64,000 bases of DNA. Origin: CAZMPJ01 sp964568455. Lineage in GTDB: Bacteria; Margulisbacteria; WOR-1; O2-12-FULL-45-9. The notes beneath the pieces were generated by a model. The model was not told the DNA's origin. It worked only from the letters and a program-made list of their open reading frames with translations, and did not search any database. Each line of letters starts with the position of its first letter. The first letter of the stretch is position 1. This document shows, one piece after another, positions 1 to 8,276 of this stretch. Where the stretch lies: contig CAZMPJ010000002.1 of the NCBI GenBank assembly GCA_964568455.1, forward strand, positions 1-64,000, given 5' to 3'. A program made the translations under genes and the position numbers.

Positions 1-951
1 AAAGGTAAGAAAATGAGTAAGTCTTTGGGTAATGTTATTAGTCCGCAAGATGTGGTTAAACAATACGGAGCTGATATCTTACGCCTGTGGGTTGCGTCTA
101 CTGATTTTCGCAATGATATGGCTGCTTCGCAAAATATTTTAAAGCAGGTTAGAGAGGCTTATCTTAAAATTAGGAACACTTGTCGATTTTTATTGAGCAA
201 TTTAAATAATTTTGATGATAAAGTGGATTATGGTGATATGTTAGAGGTTGATAAGTGGATTTTGTTAAAACTGCATCGTTTAATTGAGCGTGTAACCAAA
301 GCTTATGATAATTTTGAATTCCATATTGTTTATCACTCAATCTACAGCTTTTGTGTTAATGATTTATCGGCTTTTTATCTGGATATGTCAAAAGACAGGC
401 TTTATTGTGATGGAAAAAATTCAATTGAAAGACGCTCGGCGCAAACTGCTATACAGGAAATACTTTTGACTTTGATTAAACTAATGGCTCCAGTACTTTC
501 GTTTACAGCCGAAGACATCTACCGCTATGCGGTAAATCCAAAATCCAAAGCCCAAAATCCAAACAGTGTATTTTTATTGGAGATGCCTAAAGCAAATGAA
601 AAATACTTAGACAAAAAACTAGAAGCCAAATGGGAGAATATATTTAAGTTAAGGGAAGAGATTTATAAGAAACTGGAAGAGCTTCGAGCAAAAAAAGAGA
701 TTTCAGCTTCAGTTGCAGCTAGTGTTGAAATTGGGACTAAGGGTAGGGAGTGGTTAAAAGATGTGGCTTCGGTTTTGCCTATGGTTTTAATTATTCCTCA
801 AGTGCGATTAACTGAAGGCGATCAGATTGTTGTTAAGCCTGCAGCTGGCAATAAATGTGAGAGATGTTGGCGCTGGTTAGAAGACGTTGGGTCTGACGGC
901 GATCATCCAGAAATATGTGGCCGTTGTGCTAGCGTAGTTAAAAAGTTATAA
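1..951 (+). CDS. ileS: Isoleucyl-tRNA synthetase, C-terminal part (5' end outside window)
   Basis: Class I aminoacyl-tRNA synthetase that charges tRNA-Ile in the cytoplasm. The reading frame is open from base 1, so the gene enters from the left. Its first visible residues include the KMSKS loop (bases 10-24), which stabilises the aminoacyl-adenylate transition state. The anticodon-binding helical domain follows. The C-terminus carries the IleRS/FPG-type zinc knuckle, two CxxC pairs (CERC and CGRC) about 16 residues apart. A heptanucleotide repeat (534-561) encodes an Asn/Pro/Lys/Ser-rich loop after TAEDIYRYAV, in a region variable between IleRS proteins. The HIGH motif and editing domain are off-window. 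Identification is secure. Confidence 0.96.
   Translation, partial: KGKKMSKSLGNVISPQDVVKQYGADILRLWVASTDFRNDMAASQNILKQVREAYLKIRNTCRFLLSNLNNFDDKVDYGDMLEVDKWILLKLHRLIERVTKAYDNFEFHIVYHSIYSFCVNDLSAFYLDMSKDRLYCDGKNSIERRSAQTAIQEILLTLIKLMAPVLSFTAEDIYRYAVNPKSKAQNPNSVFLLEMPKANEKYLDKKLEAKWENIFKLREEIYKKLEELRAKKEISASVAASVEIGTKGREWLKDVASVLPMVLIIPQVRLTEGDQIVVKPAAGNKCERCWRWLEDVGSDGDHPEICGRCASVVKKL
534..561. repeat. Heptanucleotide tandem repeat within ileS, four units
   Basis: Four consecutive 7-base units of the form AAATCCA, the third being AAGCCCA. They are in frame and encode part of the loop NPKSKAQNPN. One of several period-7 arrays in this window whose unit differs by locus. Confidence 0.8.
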
Positions 952-974
952 TAATTAAAAAGGAGAATCCGAAA

Positions 975-2237
975 ATGGTTAAGTCTGATGTTAAAGATAA
1001 AAAGTTAGCAGCAAAAGGAAAAAAGAGAATTGAATGGGCAGAGCGAGATATGCCGGTTTTAGCCCAGGTCAAAGAAAAATTTAGTAAAAACAAAGTACTT
1101 AAAGGGAAAAAGATGAGTGCTTGTTTGCATGTAACAGCTGAAACTGCCAATTTAGTCAGAACTTTAAAAGCTGGTGGGGCAGACATTGTGCTTTGTGCTT
1201 CAAATCCTTTGTCAACTCAAGATGATGTTGCTGCTTCTCTGGTTGAAGATTACGGTATTTCAGTTTACGCAATTAAAGGTGAAGATAATGATACCTATTA
1301 TAAGCATTTGATTGCTGCGGTTGAACATTCCCCAGTTACAACCATGGATGATGGCTGTGATTTAGTTTCTGTGATTTCTGCTAAATACCCCAAGATTGCC
1401 AAGCAAATTATTGGCAGCATGGAAGAAACCACTACCGGAGTTATCCGCCTTAAAGCTATGGAAAAGGACGGAGCTTTAAAATTTCCAGTGTTTGCGGTAA
1501 ATGATGCGCAAACCAAAAATTTATTTGATAATCGTTATGGCACAGGACAAAGTACGGTTGACGGTATTATTCGCGCTACTGATTTTTTGATTGCCGGCAA
1601 AAATGTAGTTGTAGCTGGTTATGGCTGGTGCGGTAAAGGCTTTGCTATGAGGATGAAGGGTATGGGAGCCAATGTCATTGTTACTGAAATTGCTCCGGTA
1701 AAAGCTATTGAAGCTGCTATGGATGGTTTTCAAGTTATGACCATGGCCCAAGCTGCTCCAATCGGCGATCTATTCTGTACTTTAACTGGTGATATGCATG
1801 TGTTGCGTCCAGATCACTTTAAAAAGATGAAAGATGGTGCCATTGTTTGTAACTCTGGTCACTTTGATATTGAAATTGATATTAAGGGACTAAGAAAAAT
1901 AGCAAAAAAAGAAAACAAAAATGTGCGTAACTTTGTTGACCAGTTTGTTCTTCCAAATGGACGAAGCGTTTATCTATTGGCCGAAGGAAGATTAGTTAAC
2001 TTGGGCGCAGCTGAAGGCCATCCTGCTTCAGTAATGGACATGAGCTTTTCTACCCAAGCTTTAGCCACAGAATATGCCATTAAAAATGCTAAAAAGTTAA
2101 AACACAAAGTCTATGATGTTCCTCAAGAGATTGAAGATTGGGTTGCCACGGCTAAACTTAAATCAATGGGTATTAAGATTGATAAGCTGACTCCAGAACA
2201 GGTTAAATATCTGGCTTCCTGGCAGGAGGGAACGTAG
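975..2237 (+). CDS. ahcY: Adenosylhomocysteinase (S-adenosylhomocysteine hydrolase)
   Basis: NAD-dependent enzyme that reversibly splits S-adenosylhomocysteine into adenosine and homocysteine, removing the product inhibitor of methyltransferases. The N-terminal substrate domain contains the conserved HVTAETA and SNPLSTQDD stretches. The Rossmann segment has GYGWCGKG near residue 214, and NSGHFDIEI is also typical. At 420 residues the protein ends in SWQEGT and lacks the KPxxYRY tail of the longer bacterial/eukaryotic enzymes, as in short archaeal/thermophile-type forms. A clear AAGGAG lies just upstream of the ATG, 23 bases after ileS. With metF nearby it serves the methionine/methyl cycle. 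Identification is very secure. Confidence 0.97.
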   Translation: MVKSDVKDKKLAAKGKKRIEWAERDMPVLAQVKEKFSKNKVLKGKKMSACLHVTAETANLVRTLKAGGADIVLCASNPLSTQDDVAASLVEDYGISVYAIKGEDNDTYYKHLIAAVEHSPVTTMDDGCDLVSVISAKYPKIAKQIIGSMEETTTGVIRLKAMEKDGALKFPVFAVNDAQTKNLFDNRYGTGQSTVDGIIRATDFLIAGKNVVVAGYGWCGKGFAMRMKGMGANVIVTEIAPVKAIEAAMDGFQVMTMAQAAPIGDLFCTLTGDMHVLRPDHFKKMKDGAIVCNSGHFDIEIDIKGLRKIAKKENKNVRNFVDQFVLPNGRSVYLLAEGRLVNLGAAEGHPASVMDMSFSTQALATEYAIKNAKKLKHKVYDVPQEIEDWVATAKLKSMGIKIDKLTPEQVKYLASWQEGT

Positions 2238-2240
2238 AAA

Positions 2241-2579
2241 ATGACAAATGTCAAATGTCAAATGACAAATGATGAGATAAAACTAATGCAGAGTCTGGAT
2301 GGTAAAATTGGTAAGTTGGCGATATCTATGGAAAAGGCGAGGATTGATGAATACACTACTATGCTGACTCATCCTTGGAAGTTCTTTTTCTTAAATTTAG
2401 GGGCGGGGATTTTTCGGGGAGTGGGTATGGCCGTTGGGTTTACTCTTATTGCTGCTCTTTTATTTTATGTTGTAGCTAAAATATTAATGACTATGGTTGA
2501 TTGGCCAATTATTGGTATGTATATTGGGGAAATAGTAAATTTTGTTGGCCAGTATACAAAAGGAATACCGACTAATTAA
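2241..2579 (+). CDS. Small membrane protein, DUF5665-like
   Basis: 112-residue protein: a hydrophilic N-terminal half (about residues 15-40, helical), a conserved-looking HPWKFFFLNLGAGIFRGVG segment, then one or two hydrophobic helices. This layout is typical of DUF5665 proteins, which have no established function. It lies between ahcY and lspA and overlaps lspA by one base (TAATG), so it is probably in the same transcript. An AGGAGGG precedes the ATG at 2241 by about ten bases. The first codons come from a heptanucleotide repeat (2242-2269), so the N-terminus MTNVKCQMTND is repeat-encoded and may not be functional. Family call is from memory of the motif layout. Confidence 0.75.
   Translation: MTNVKCQMTNDEIKLMQSLDGKIGKLAISMEKARIDEYTTMLTHPWKFFFLNLGAGIFRGVGMAVGFTLIAALLFYVVAKILMTMVDWPIIGMYIGEIVNFVGQYTKGIPTN
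2242..2269. repeat. Heptanucleotide tandem repeat at the start of the DUF5665-like gene
   Basis: Four 7-base units, TGACAAA or TGTCAAA in the order 1-2-2-1, spanning the first codons of the gene. Every unit boundary supplies an ATG, so the array creates several possible start codons. Confidence 0.8.
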
Positions 2580-3031
2580 TGCTTTTTTATATTCTGGCTT
2601 TAGTAATTTTGGCTATTGACCAAATTATTAAATATTTCATATATGCTTCAATGTATTTGGGGCAATCTATTCCTTTATTAGACGGTGTACTGCAATTAAC
2701 TTATGTAAGAAATACTGGAGCGGCTTTTTCATTATTTTTAGGTTTTTCCCCTTATTTGATTGTGGTGGGTGTTGCAGCTGTGGCAGCAATATTTTATTTT
2801 CACTTCAGAAGCTCAAAAAAAGATTATTATCTCCAAACGGCCTTGGCTTTTATTTTAGGCGGTAGCCTTGGTAATTTACTTGATCGCATTTTGCGTTCCT
2901 ATGTGATTGATTACGTTGACTTTAAATTTTTTCCGGTGTTCAACTTTGCGGATATCATGATTAACATTGGGGTACTGTTAGTAATAATTAGGCTAATTAA
3001 GGAGGAGCAAGATGTTTCCGATCTTGTTTAA
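2579..3031 (+). CDS. lspA: Lipoprotein signal peptidase (signal peptidase II)
   Basis: Inner-membrane aspartyl protease that removes the signal peptide from diacylglyceryl-modified prolipoproteins. 150 residues with four predicted membrane helices. Family motifs are AIDQIIKYF at the N-terminus, VRNTGAAFS around residue 43, GGSLGNLLDR with catalytic Asp about 102, and FNFADIMIN with Asp about 125. Its start overlaps the previous stop by one base and its end overlaps lgt by 20 bases, so the two lipoprotein enzymes are translationally coupled. Lnt, which completes the pathway, is at 31542. Confidence 0.96.
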   Translation: MLFYILALVILAIDQIIKYFIYASMYLGQSIPLLDGVLQLTYVRNTGAAFSLFLGFSPYLIVVGVAAVAAIFYFHFRSSKKDYYLQTALAFILGGSLGNLLDRILRSYVIDYVDFKFFPVFNFADIMINIGVLLVIIRLIKEEQDVSDLV

Positions 3032-3776
3032 ATTAGGTCCTTTTTCGGTTTTTTCCTATGGGGTAATGGCTGCCTTGGGGTTTTTGGCTGGAATTTTGGT
3101 TTCCCTTCATTTTGCTAAAAAAGAAGGATTAAGTGCTGAAACTATTCTTGATTTAGCGGTTTATGTTATTATTGGCTCGATTATTGGTGCGCGGCTGTTA
3201 TATGTCTTGGGCCAATGGCATCTGTATAAAGATAATTTGCTGGAAATATTTATGCTTCAGCATGGGGGGTTGGTGGTTTTGGGGGGAGTGATTGCCGCGA
3301 TTTTAGTGGTTTTTTGGTTTGCCAAGAAAAAAAAGATTTCTTTTTTAAAATTATTTGATATTTGTACTCCAGCAACGCTTTTAGGCCTGACCATTGGCAG
3401 GATTGGTTGTTTTTTAAACGGTTGTTGTTTTGGGGTGCCAACTGATTGTGCTTGCGGAGTAAATTTTCCACCTAGATCTTTAGCTCATTCTTATTTCCCG
3501 CACGAACATTTATGGCCCACACAATTATTTTCCTCAGCCGGTTTATTAATTGCTTTTTTGATTATATTTGTTTTTTATCAGCGCAAGAAATTTGACGGCC
3601 AGGTGTTTTTTATTGGACTAATTTTTTATTCTATTTATCGTTTTACCGTGGAATTCTACCGCTTTAGCCCTATGCATTGGCTTGGCTTAACTCCTTCTCA
3701 ATGGGTAGTGATCCTGCTTTCAATAATTGGTGTTTGGGGTTTGATCCGCAAATCCTCATCCCAGATTACAAGATAA
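3012..3776 (+). CDS. lgt: Prolipoprotein diacylglyceryl transferase
   Basis: Inner-membrane enzyme that transfers diacylglycerol from phosphatidylglycerol to the lipobox cysteine, the first step of lipoprotein maturation. 254 residues, about seven hydrophobic helices. The Lgt signature GRIGCFLNGCCFG (Arg about 130) and the HPTQ-like segment LWPTQLF are present. AAGGAGG lies seven bases before the ATG, inside the 3' end of lspA. Lgt, LspA and Lnt all occur in this window, along with several lipobox-bearing products (30904, 60508, 62804). Confidence 0.95.
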   Translation: MFPILFKLGPFSVFSYGVMAALGFLAGILVSLHFAKKEGLSAETILDLAVYVIIGSIIGARLLYVLGQWHLYKDNLLEIFMLQHGGLVVLGGVIAAILVVFWFAKKKKISFLKLFDICTPATLLGLTIGRIGCFLNGCCFGVPTDCACGVNFPPRSLAHSYFPHEHLWPTQLFSSAGLLIAFLIIFVFYQRKKFDGQVFFIGLIFYSIYRFTVEFYRFSPMHWLGLTPSQWVVILLSIIGVWGLIRKSSSQITR

Positions 3777-3797
3777 TTTTTTGCTTATAAGTTAAAT

Positions 3798-3878
3798 CCC
3801 TTCTCCATTGTGAATGGAGAAGGGTTAGGTTTGTGGATTAGGGAAAGCTTTTCCCTCTCCATTAAAAATGGAGAGGGA
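3798..3878. repeat. Two related palindromes between lgt and the pseudouridine synthase gene
   Basis: This 152-base intergenic stretch holds two perfect hairpins of one design. The first is at 3798-3824, with 12-base arms CCCTTCTCCATT and a 3-base loop. The second is at 3852-3878, with 12-base arms TCCCTCTCCATT and a 3-base loop. They could act as bidirectional terminators, but neither is followed by a long T run; the paired layout looks more like a short intergenic palindromic element. No gene is evident here. Confidence 0.75.
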
Positions 3879-3928
3879 TATTTGACCAGAAAGTATACAA
3901 GTTTAGAAAAGCCCAGGGTGAGGATTTT

Positions 3929-4858
3929 ATGCAAGATAAGTTTGAATATATCATTATTCCAGACGAAAAAGATCAACGCTTAGATTATTACTTAACGCAG
4001 AAAGAACAAATTCCTGTTTCCAGGTCACAGATTAAACGGCTGATACAAGAAGGATTTGTAAAAGTTAATGATCAGGCAGGCAAGCCGGGTTATAAATTAA
4101 AAATTGACGATAAAGTTGCTGTAATTATTCCTCCGCCCAAAAAATCCGCCATTGACCCCGAAAAAATAGAACTTGATATTGTTTATGAAGATAAAGATTT
4201 AATCGTAATAAATAAACCAAGGGGTATGGTGGTGCATCCAGCTGCAGGAAATTACTCCGGCACTTTAGTTAATGCTTTGCTGCATCATTGTGCCGGACTT
4301 TCAAATGTTGGTGGGGTAGAGCGGCCGGGTATAGTTCATCGCCTGGATAAATTTACTTCGGGTTTATTAGTAGTAGCAAAAAATGATAAAACCCACCAGG
4401 AACTTTCCAAGCAATTTGAGCAAAAAACCATATTTAAAAAATATATTGCCTTGGTTCATGGCGTAGTTAGAGAAAATCAGGGAATAATTGACGAAAATAT
4501 TGGCAGAAATCCAAATAATCGTAAAACAATGGCTGTAATCAAAGATGAGGATATAAAAAGCCGGAAAGCGATTACCGAATATAAAGTGATTAAGTATTTT
4601 AAAGATTATACCTTGCTGGAAATAATCTTAAAAACAGGGCGCACTCATCAAATAAGAGTGCATTTGACTTCAATTGGTCATCCGATTGTAGGAGATCCAA
4701 CTTATGGCCACAGAAAAGAAGCTTTTGCGGTTTGCGGGCAACTTTTACACGCGACAAAACTGGGGTTTATTCATCCAAGAACTAAAAAATATGTTGAATT
4801 TGAAAAAGCCATGCCAGAAGATATGAAGACGGTGCTTAAAAAATTACCAGAGCAGTAA
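3929..4858 (+). CDS. rluD: RluD/RluA-family ribosomal large subunit pseudouridine synthase
   Basis: Converts specific uridines in 23S rRNA to pseudouridine. 309 residues: an N-terminal S4 RNA-binding domain (about 16-70, with SRSQIKRLIQEG and VNDQ), then the RluA-type catalytic domain. The catalytic motif HRLDKFTSGLL has its Asp near residue 140, and GRTHQIRVHL with GDPTYG closes the domain. GTGAGGA lies a few bases before the ATG. The last 23 bases overlap the converging gene at 4836. Assignment to the family is firm; exact target site (RluD rather than RluA/C) is inferred from the S4 domain and length. Confidence 0.92.
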   Translation: MQDKFEYIIIPDEKDQRLDYYLTQKEQIPVSRSQIKRLIQEGFVKVNDQAGKPGYKLKIDDKVAVIIPPPKKSAIDPEKIELDIVYEDKDLIVINKPRGMVVHPAAGNYSGTLVNALLHHCAGLSNVGGVERPGIVHRLDKFTSGLLVVAKNDKTHQELSKQFEQKTIFKKYIALVHGVVRENQGIIDENIGRNPNNRKTMAVIKDEDIKSRKAITEYKVIKYFKDYTLLEIILKTGRTHQIRVHLTSIGHPIVGDPTYGHRKEAFAVCGQLLHATKLGFIHPRTKKYVEFEKAMPEDMKTVLKKLPEQ

Positions 4859-5108
4859 AAATTCCCAACATAGCAGGGAAGCCAATTATAAAAGTGGATT
4901 CAACATTACCCAGGTTAATCCCAAAAAAGTTAAGCATAAAATAAATTAATATTCCTGCGATTAAACCTGTACCCGAACCAACTAAAAAATAAAGACTTCT
5001 TTCTAAAAGAGTAACAGCTTTTTCTTTAATTGATAGCCGTTGTTTAGGCAGAGCAGGTTGGTCAGATGGTTGGACTATTCTTATTGCGTAGTTTCTGGCT
5101 TTTTTCAT
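4836..5108 (-). CDS. Small two-helix membrane protein, unknown function
   Basis: 90-residue protein with a basic N-terminus and two C-terminal hydrophobic segments (about 38-62 and 72-90). I do not recognise a family. Support for a real gene: AGGAGAG sits six bases before the ATG, and the frame covers an otherwise empty 320-base interval. Its 3' end overlaps the converging rRNA-modification gene by 23 bases. It reads divergently from coaX. No function should be inferred. Confidence 0.6.
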   Translation of the reverse strand: MKKARNYAIRIVQPSDQPALPKQRLSIKEKAVTLLERSLYFLVGSGTGLIAGILIYFMLNFFGINLGNVESTFIIGFPAMLGIFTALVIF

Positions 5109-5141
5109 TTAAGCTCTCCTATATAGTTATCGGCAGGTTTT

Positions 5142-5170
5142 TTGGGAAATTTCAGTATTTGTGATATAAT
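5142..5170 (+). promoter_or_regulatory. Promoter of coaX-lysS; leaderless
   Basis: TTGGGA (5142-5147), 17-base spacer, then TATAAT (5165-5170) preceded by TGA, an extended -10. The coaX ATG begins six bases after the -10 and there is no ribosome binding site, so transcription would start at or next to the start codon. Confidence 0.7.
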
Positions 5171-5176
5171 TTTTAA

Positions 5177-5908
5177 ATGATTTTAGTCATAGATTTAGGC
5201 AATACTAATATCGTTTTTGGGCTTTACAGAGGCAAAAAATTAGTCAAACAGTGGCGTTTTTCGGTTTATGCTTTTAAATTTCCTAAAATAAAATCTTCAA
5301 TATCTAGCATTATTGTCTCTAGTGTGGTGCCCAGTTTGAGCTCTAAGCTAAAAAAAGGCTTGAAAAAGCATTATGGAATATCAGCTTATTTTGTAACTGC
5401 AAAAAATGTTTCTGGTATCAAAGTTAAGCTCAAAAACAAAGCAGAAATTGGAGCAGACCGAGTAGTAAATGCTTTGGCTGCCTACGCCTTATATAAAGGA
5501 CCAATAATCATTGTTGATTTTGGCACAGCCACTACTTTTGATTTAATTTCAACTAAAGGAGAATATGTTGGTGGGGCAATTGCTCCAGGCATTAATTTAG
5601 CTAGAAACGCGCTTTATGAACATGCGGCAAAACTGCCCAAAGTTAAAATTAAAGCACCTAAAAATGTGATTGGTAAAAACACGGTTTTAGCTATGCAAAG
5701 CGGGTTGGTCTTTGGGTATGTTTCTATGGTTGAGGGGATGGTGCAAAAAATCAAACAACAAAAAACAAAAACTATTAAAGTCGTAGCAACCGGAGGGTTG
5801 GCTCCACTTATTTGCAAGTATACGAGGGTTGTTGATACAATAGATACAGAGTTAACTTTAAAAGGTTTGAGGATAATAGGAGAAGAAAATGTCAGAAGAA
5901 TTAAGTGA
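5177..5908 (+). CDS. coaX: Type III pantothenate kinase
   Basis: Phosphorylates pantothenate in the first committed step of coenzyme A synthesis. 243 residues, near the usual 250-260. The ASKHA-fold motifs are visible: DLGNTNIVFG at the N-terminus (phosphate 1), ADRVVNALAAY, VDFGTATTFDLIS (phosphate 2) and GGAIAPGINLA. No Shine-Dalgarno sequence precedes the ATG; a strong -10 lies six bases upstream. The 3' end overlaps lysS by 20 bases. A loose period-7 A-rich stretch (5748-5768) encodes KIKQQKTKT. Confidence 0.95.
   Translation: MILVIDLGNTNIVFGLYRGKKLVKQWRFSVYAFKFPKIKSSISSIIVSSVVPSLSSKLKKGLKKHYGISAYFVTAKNVSGIKVKLKNKAEIGADRVVNALAAYALYKGPIIIVDFGTATTFDLISTKGEYVGGAIAPGINLARNALYEHAAKLPKVKIKAPKNVIGKNTVLAMQSGLVFGYVSMVEGMVQKIKQQKTKTIKVVATGGLAPLICKYTRVVDTIDTELTLKGLRIIGEENVRRIK
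5748..5768. repeat. Weak period-7 A-rich repeat in coaX
   Basis: Three degenerate 7-base units ending in CAA (AAATCAA, ACAACAA, AAAACAA). It could be ordinary A-rich coding sequence; listed only because stronger period-7 arrays occur elsewhere in the window. Confidence 0.35.
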
Positions 5909-7400
5909 TTTGTTAAAAGTAAGAAGAGAAAAGCTGGATGAAATCAGGGCTAAAGGGATAAATCCTTTTCCTTATACTTATGATCAAACCAGCCATGCTC
6001 AAGAATTGCTGGAAAAACATAAAGATTTAAAAGAAGGCGAAGAAAGCAAGGAAGTGGTTTCAATTGCTGGTAGGTTGATGAGAAAACGAGGACATGGTAA
6101 AGCTTCTTTTGCTCATTTGCAAGATGAGTCGGGGAAAATCCAAATTTACGGTAAGCAAGATGTTGTGGGCAAAGATAAATATGATATTTACCGTAAGCTT
6201 GATATAGGCGATATTATGGGGGTTAAAGGCCATGTTTTTAAAACCAGAACCGGTGAAGTAACGATTAGGGTAGAAGATTTTGAAATTCTTTGTAAATCGC
6301 TTCATCCGCTGCCCGAAAAATGGCATGGTTTGCAAGATAAAGAACTGCGCTATCGTGAACGCTATGTTGATTTGATGGTTAACCCTCAAGTAAAAGAAGT
6401 TTTTGTAAAACGCACTAAAATTATTTCTTTAATCCGCAAATATTTAGAAGAACGTGGTTTTCTGGAAGTAGATACTCCTGTTTTACATATGTTGCAGGGT
6501 GGGGCAGCGGCAAAACCGTTTGAAACCCATCACGATGCCTTGGGTATGCCTTTATTCTTAAGAATTGCGCCCGAACTTTATTTAAAACGCTTAATTGTGG
6601 GTGGTTTTGAAAAAGTTTTTGAAATAGCCCGGGTTTTTCGCAACGAAGGAATTTCCTATAAGCATAATCCTGAATTTTCTATCATTGAAATTTATCAAGC
6701 TTATGCTGATTACAATGATATTATGAAATTGACCGAAGAACTAATTTCTGGTTTAGCCAAAGAAATATTAGGCAGCTATGAAATTGAATTTAGAGGTAAA
6801 AAAATCAATTTAGCGCCACCCTGGAAAAGAGTTTCCTTGCTTGATGCCTTAAAAGAGCATGGAGTAGATATTATTGGTAAAAATGAAAAGCAGATTAAAG
6901 AAATTGCCAAGAAAAAGGGTATTGAAGGTTATAATGAACTTGGTATTGGCAAAATTATTAATGTTTTATATGATAAATTCGTAGAGCCAAACTTAATCCA
7001 GCCCACTTTTATTATTGATCATCCAATCGAAACCTCGCCCTTGGCCAAAAAACATCGCAGCAAAGAAGGTCAGGTTGAGCGTTTTGAATTAATTATTGCG
7101 GGCATGGAATTAGCCAACTGCTTTTCCGAGTTGAATGATCCGATTGACCAGAGACAGCGCTTTGACAAGCAAGCAGAGTTAAAAGCGGCAGGAGACGAAG
7201 AAGCAGAAAGCATGGATGAGGATTTCTTGCGAGCTTTAGAATATGGCATGCCGCCAACCGGTGGTCTTGGCATTGGGATTGACCGTTTGATCATGATTTT
7301 AACCAATCAAGATTCAATTCGTGATGTTTTATTATTTCCACACATGAAACCACTGCCTCGCGCTAATCCTGATGAAGATGAAATGGGGATCTTGGATTGA
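5889..7400 (+). CDS. lysS: Lysyl-tRNA synthetase, class II
   Basis: Charges tRNA-Lys. 503 residues, the normal class II LysRS size. An N-terminal OB-fold anticodon-binding domain (about 55-145, with VSIAGRLMRKR and GKIQIYG) precedes the catalytic core. Motif 2 is RVFRNEGISYKHNPEF and motif 3 is GLGIGIDRLIMIL. AGGAGAAG precedes the ATG inside the 3' end of coaX, indicating coupled translation. It is followed by metF after 18 bases. Confidence 0.97.
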   Translation: MSEELSDLLKVRREKLDEIRAKGINPFPYTYDQTSHAQELLEKHKDLKEGEESKEVVSIAGRLMRKRGHGKASFAHLQDESGKIQIYGKQDVVGKDKYDIYRKLDIGDIMGVKGHVFKTRTGEVTIRVEDFEILCKSLHPLPEKWHGLQDKELRYRERYVDLMVNPQVKEVFVKRTKIISLIRKYLEERGFLEVDTPVLHMLQGGAAAKPFETHHDALGMPLFLRIAPELYLKRLIVGGFEKVFEIARVFRNEGISYKHNPEFSIIEIYQAYADYNDIMKLTEELISGLAKEILGSYEIEFRGKKINLAPPWKRVSLLDALKEHGVDIIGKNEKQIKEIAKKKGIEGYNELGIGKIINVLYDKFVEPNLIQPTFIIDHPIETSPLAKKHRSKEGQVERFELIIAGMELANCFSELNDPIDQRQRFDKQAELKAAGDEEAESMDEDFLRALEYGMPPTGGLGIGIDRLIMILTNQDSIRDVLLFPHMKPLPRANPDEDEMGILD

Positions 7401-7418
7401 AGGTTCCGAAGGGGCGCA

Positions 7419-8276
7419 ATGAAAGTAATTGACGTATTAAAAAAGAAGAAAAGCCTTTCTTTTGAGTTTTTTCCGCCTAAAACCCCGGAACAAGAAGAAG
7501 CTCTTTATCAGGTTATTTCTGATTTGAAAAAGTTTAACCCTGATTATGTTTCAGTTACTTATGGGGCGCTGGGAACCAGTCGCGCAAAGACTTTTGATTG
7601 GGTTTCAAAGATCAAACAAGAGCTTAGCATTGAGCCAGTAGCTCATTTAACTTGTGTAGCAGCTAGTAAAACAGAGATTAAATATCAGATAGAAGAACTG
7701 GTTAGCAAAAAAGTAGAAAACATCCTAGCTTTGCGCGGTGACGCTCCTGAAGGCGAAGAAGAATTTGTTCCACCCAAAGATGGTTTTCGTTATGCCAATG
7801 ATTTAGTTAGTTTCATTAAACAATGTTGTCCCAATATTTGCTTAGGAGTTGCTGGTTATCCAGAAAAACATCCTGAAGCTAAAAATTTACAAGAGGATAT
7901 TGGCCATTTAAAAGAAAAAGTTGAGGCTGGTGCTGATTATGTGGTTACGCAGTTGTTTTTTGATAACAATCATTATTTTGATTTTAAGGAAAAATGCGAA
8001 CAAAAAGGAATTAAAGCGCCAATTATTCCTGGAATCATGATTATTAGCAGTTATAAATCACTTAAAAAAATGACGCAGATTTGCGGAGCTAGTATTCCGG
8101 AAAAATTGTTGCAAAAAATAGAAAAACATAAAGATGATAAAAAATCAATTCAGCAAATTGGGGTTGAGCACGCTTTAGTGCAATGCAGTGAGCTTAAAAA
8201 GTCAGACATTCCTGGACTTCATTTCTTTGTGATGAATCAGTCTGGGCCAATTACGCAGGTTTTGCAGCAGCTTTAA
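7419..8276 (+). CDS. metF: Methylenetetrahydrofolate reductase
   Basis: FAD enzyme that reduces 5,10-methylene-THF to 5-methyl-THF, the methyl donor for methionine synthesis. 285 residues, standard for bacterial MetF. Motifs seen: SFEFFPPKT near the N-terminus with the conserved Glu, YVSVTYGA, LALRGDAPEG, and ADYVVTQLFFDN. Likely cotranscribed with lysS. Together with ahcY it points to an active methionine/SAM cycle. It ends one base before the converging tldD stop, with no visible terminator between them. Confidence 0.95.
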   Translation: MKVIDVLKKKKSLSFEFFPPKTPEQEEALYQVISDLKKFNPDYVSVTYGALGTSRAKTFDWVSKIKQELSIEPVAHLTCVAASKTEIKYQIEELVSKKVENILALRGDAPEGEEEFVPPKDGFRYANDLVSFIKQCCPNICLGVAGYPEKHPEAKNLQEDIGHLKEKVEAGADYVVTQLFFDNNHYFDFKEKCEQKGIKAPIIPGIMIISSYKSLKKMTQICGASIPEKLLQKIEKHKDDKKSIQQIGVEHALVQCSELKKSDIPGLHFFVMNQSGPITQVLQQL

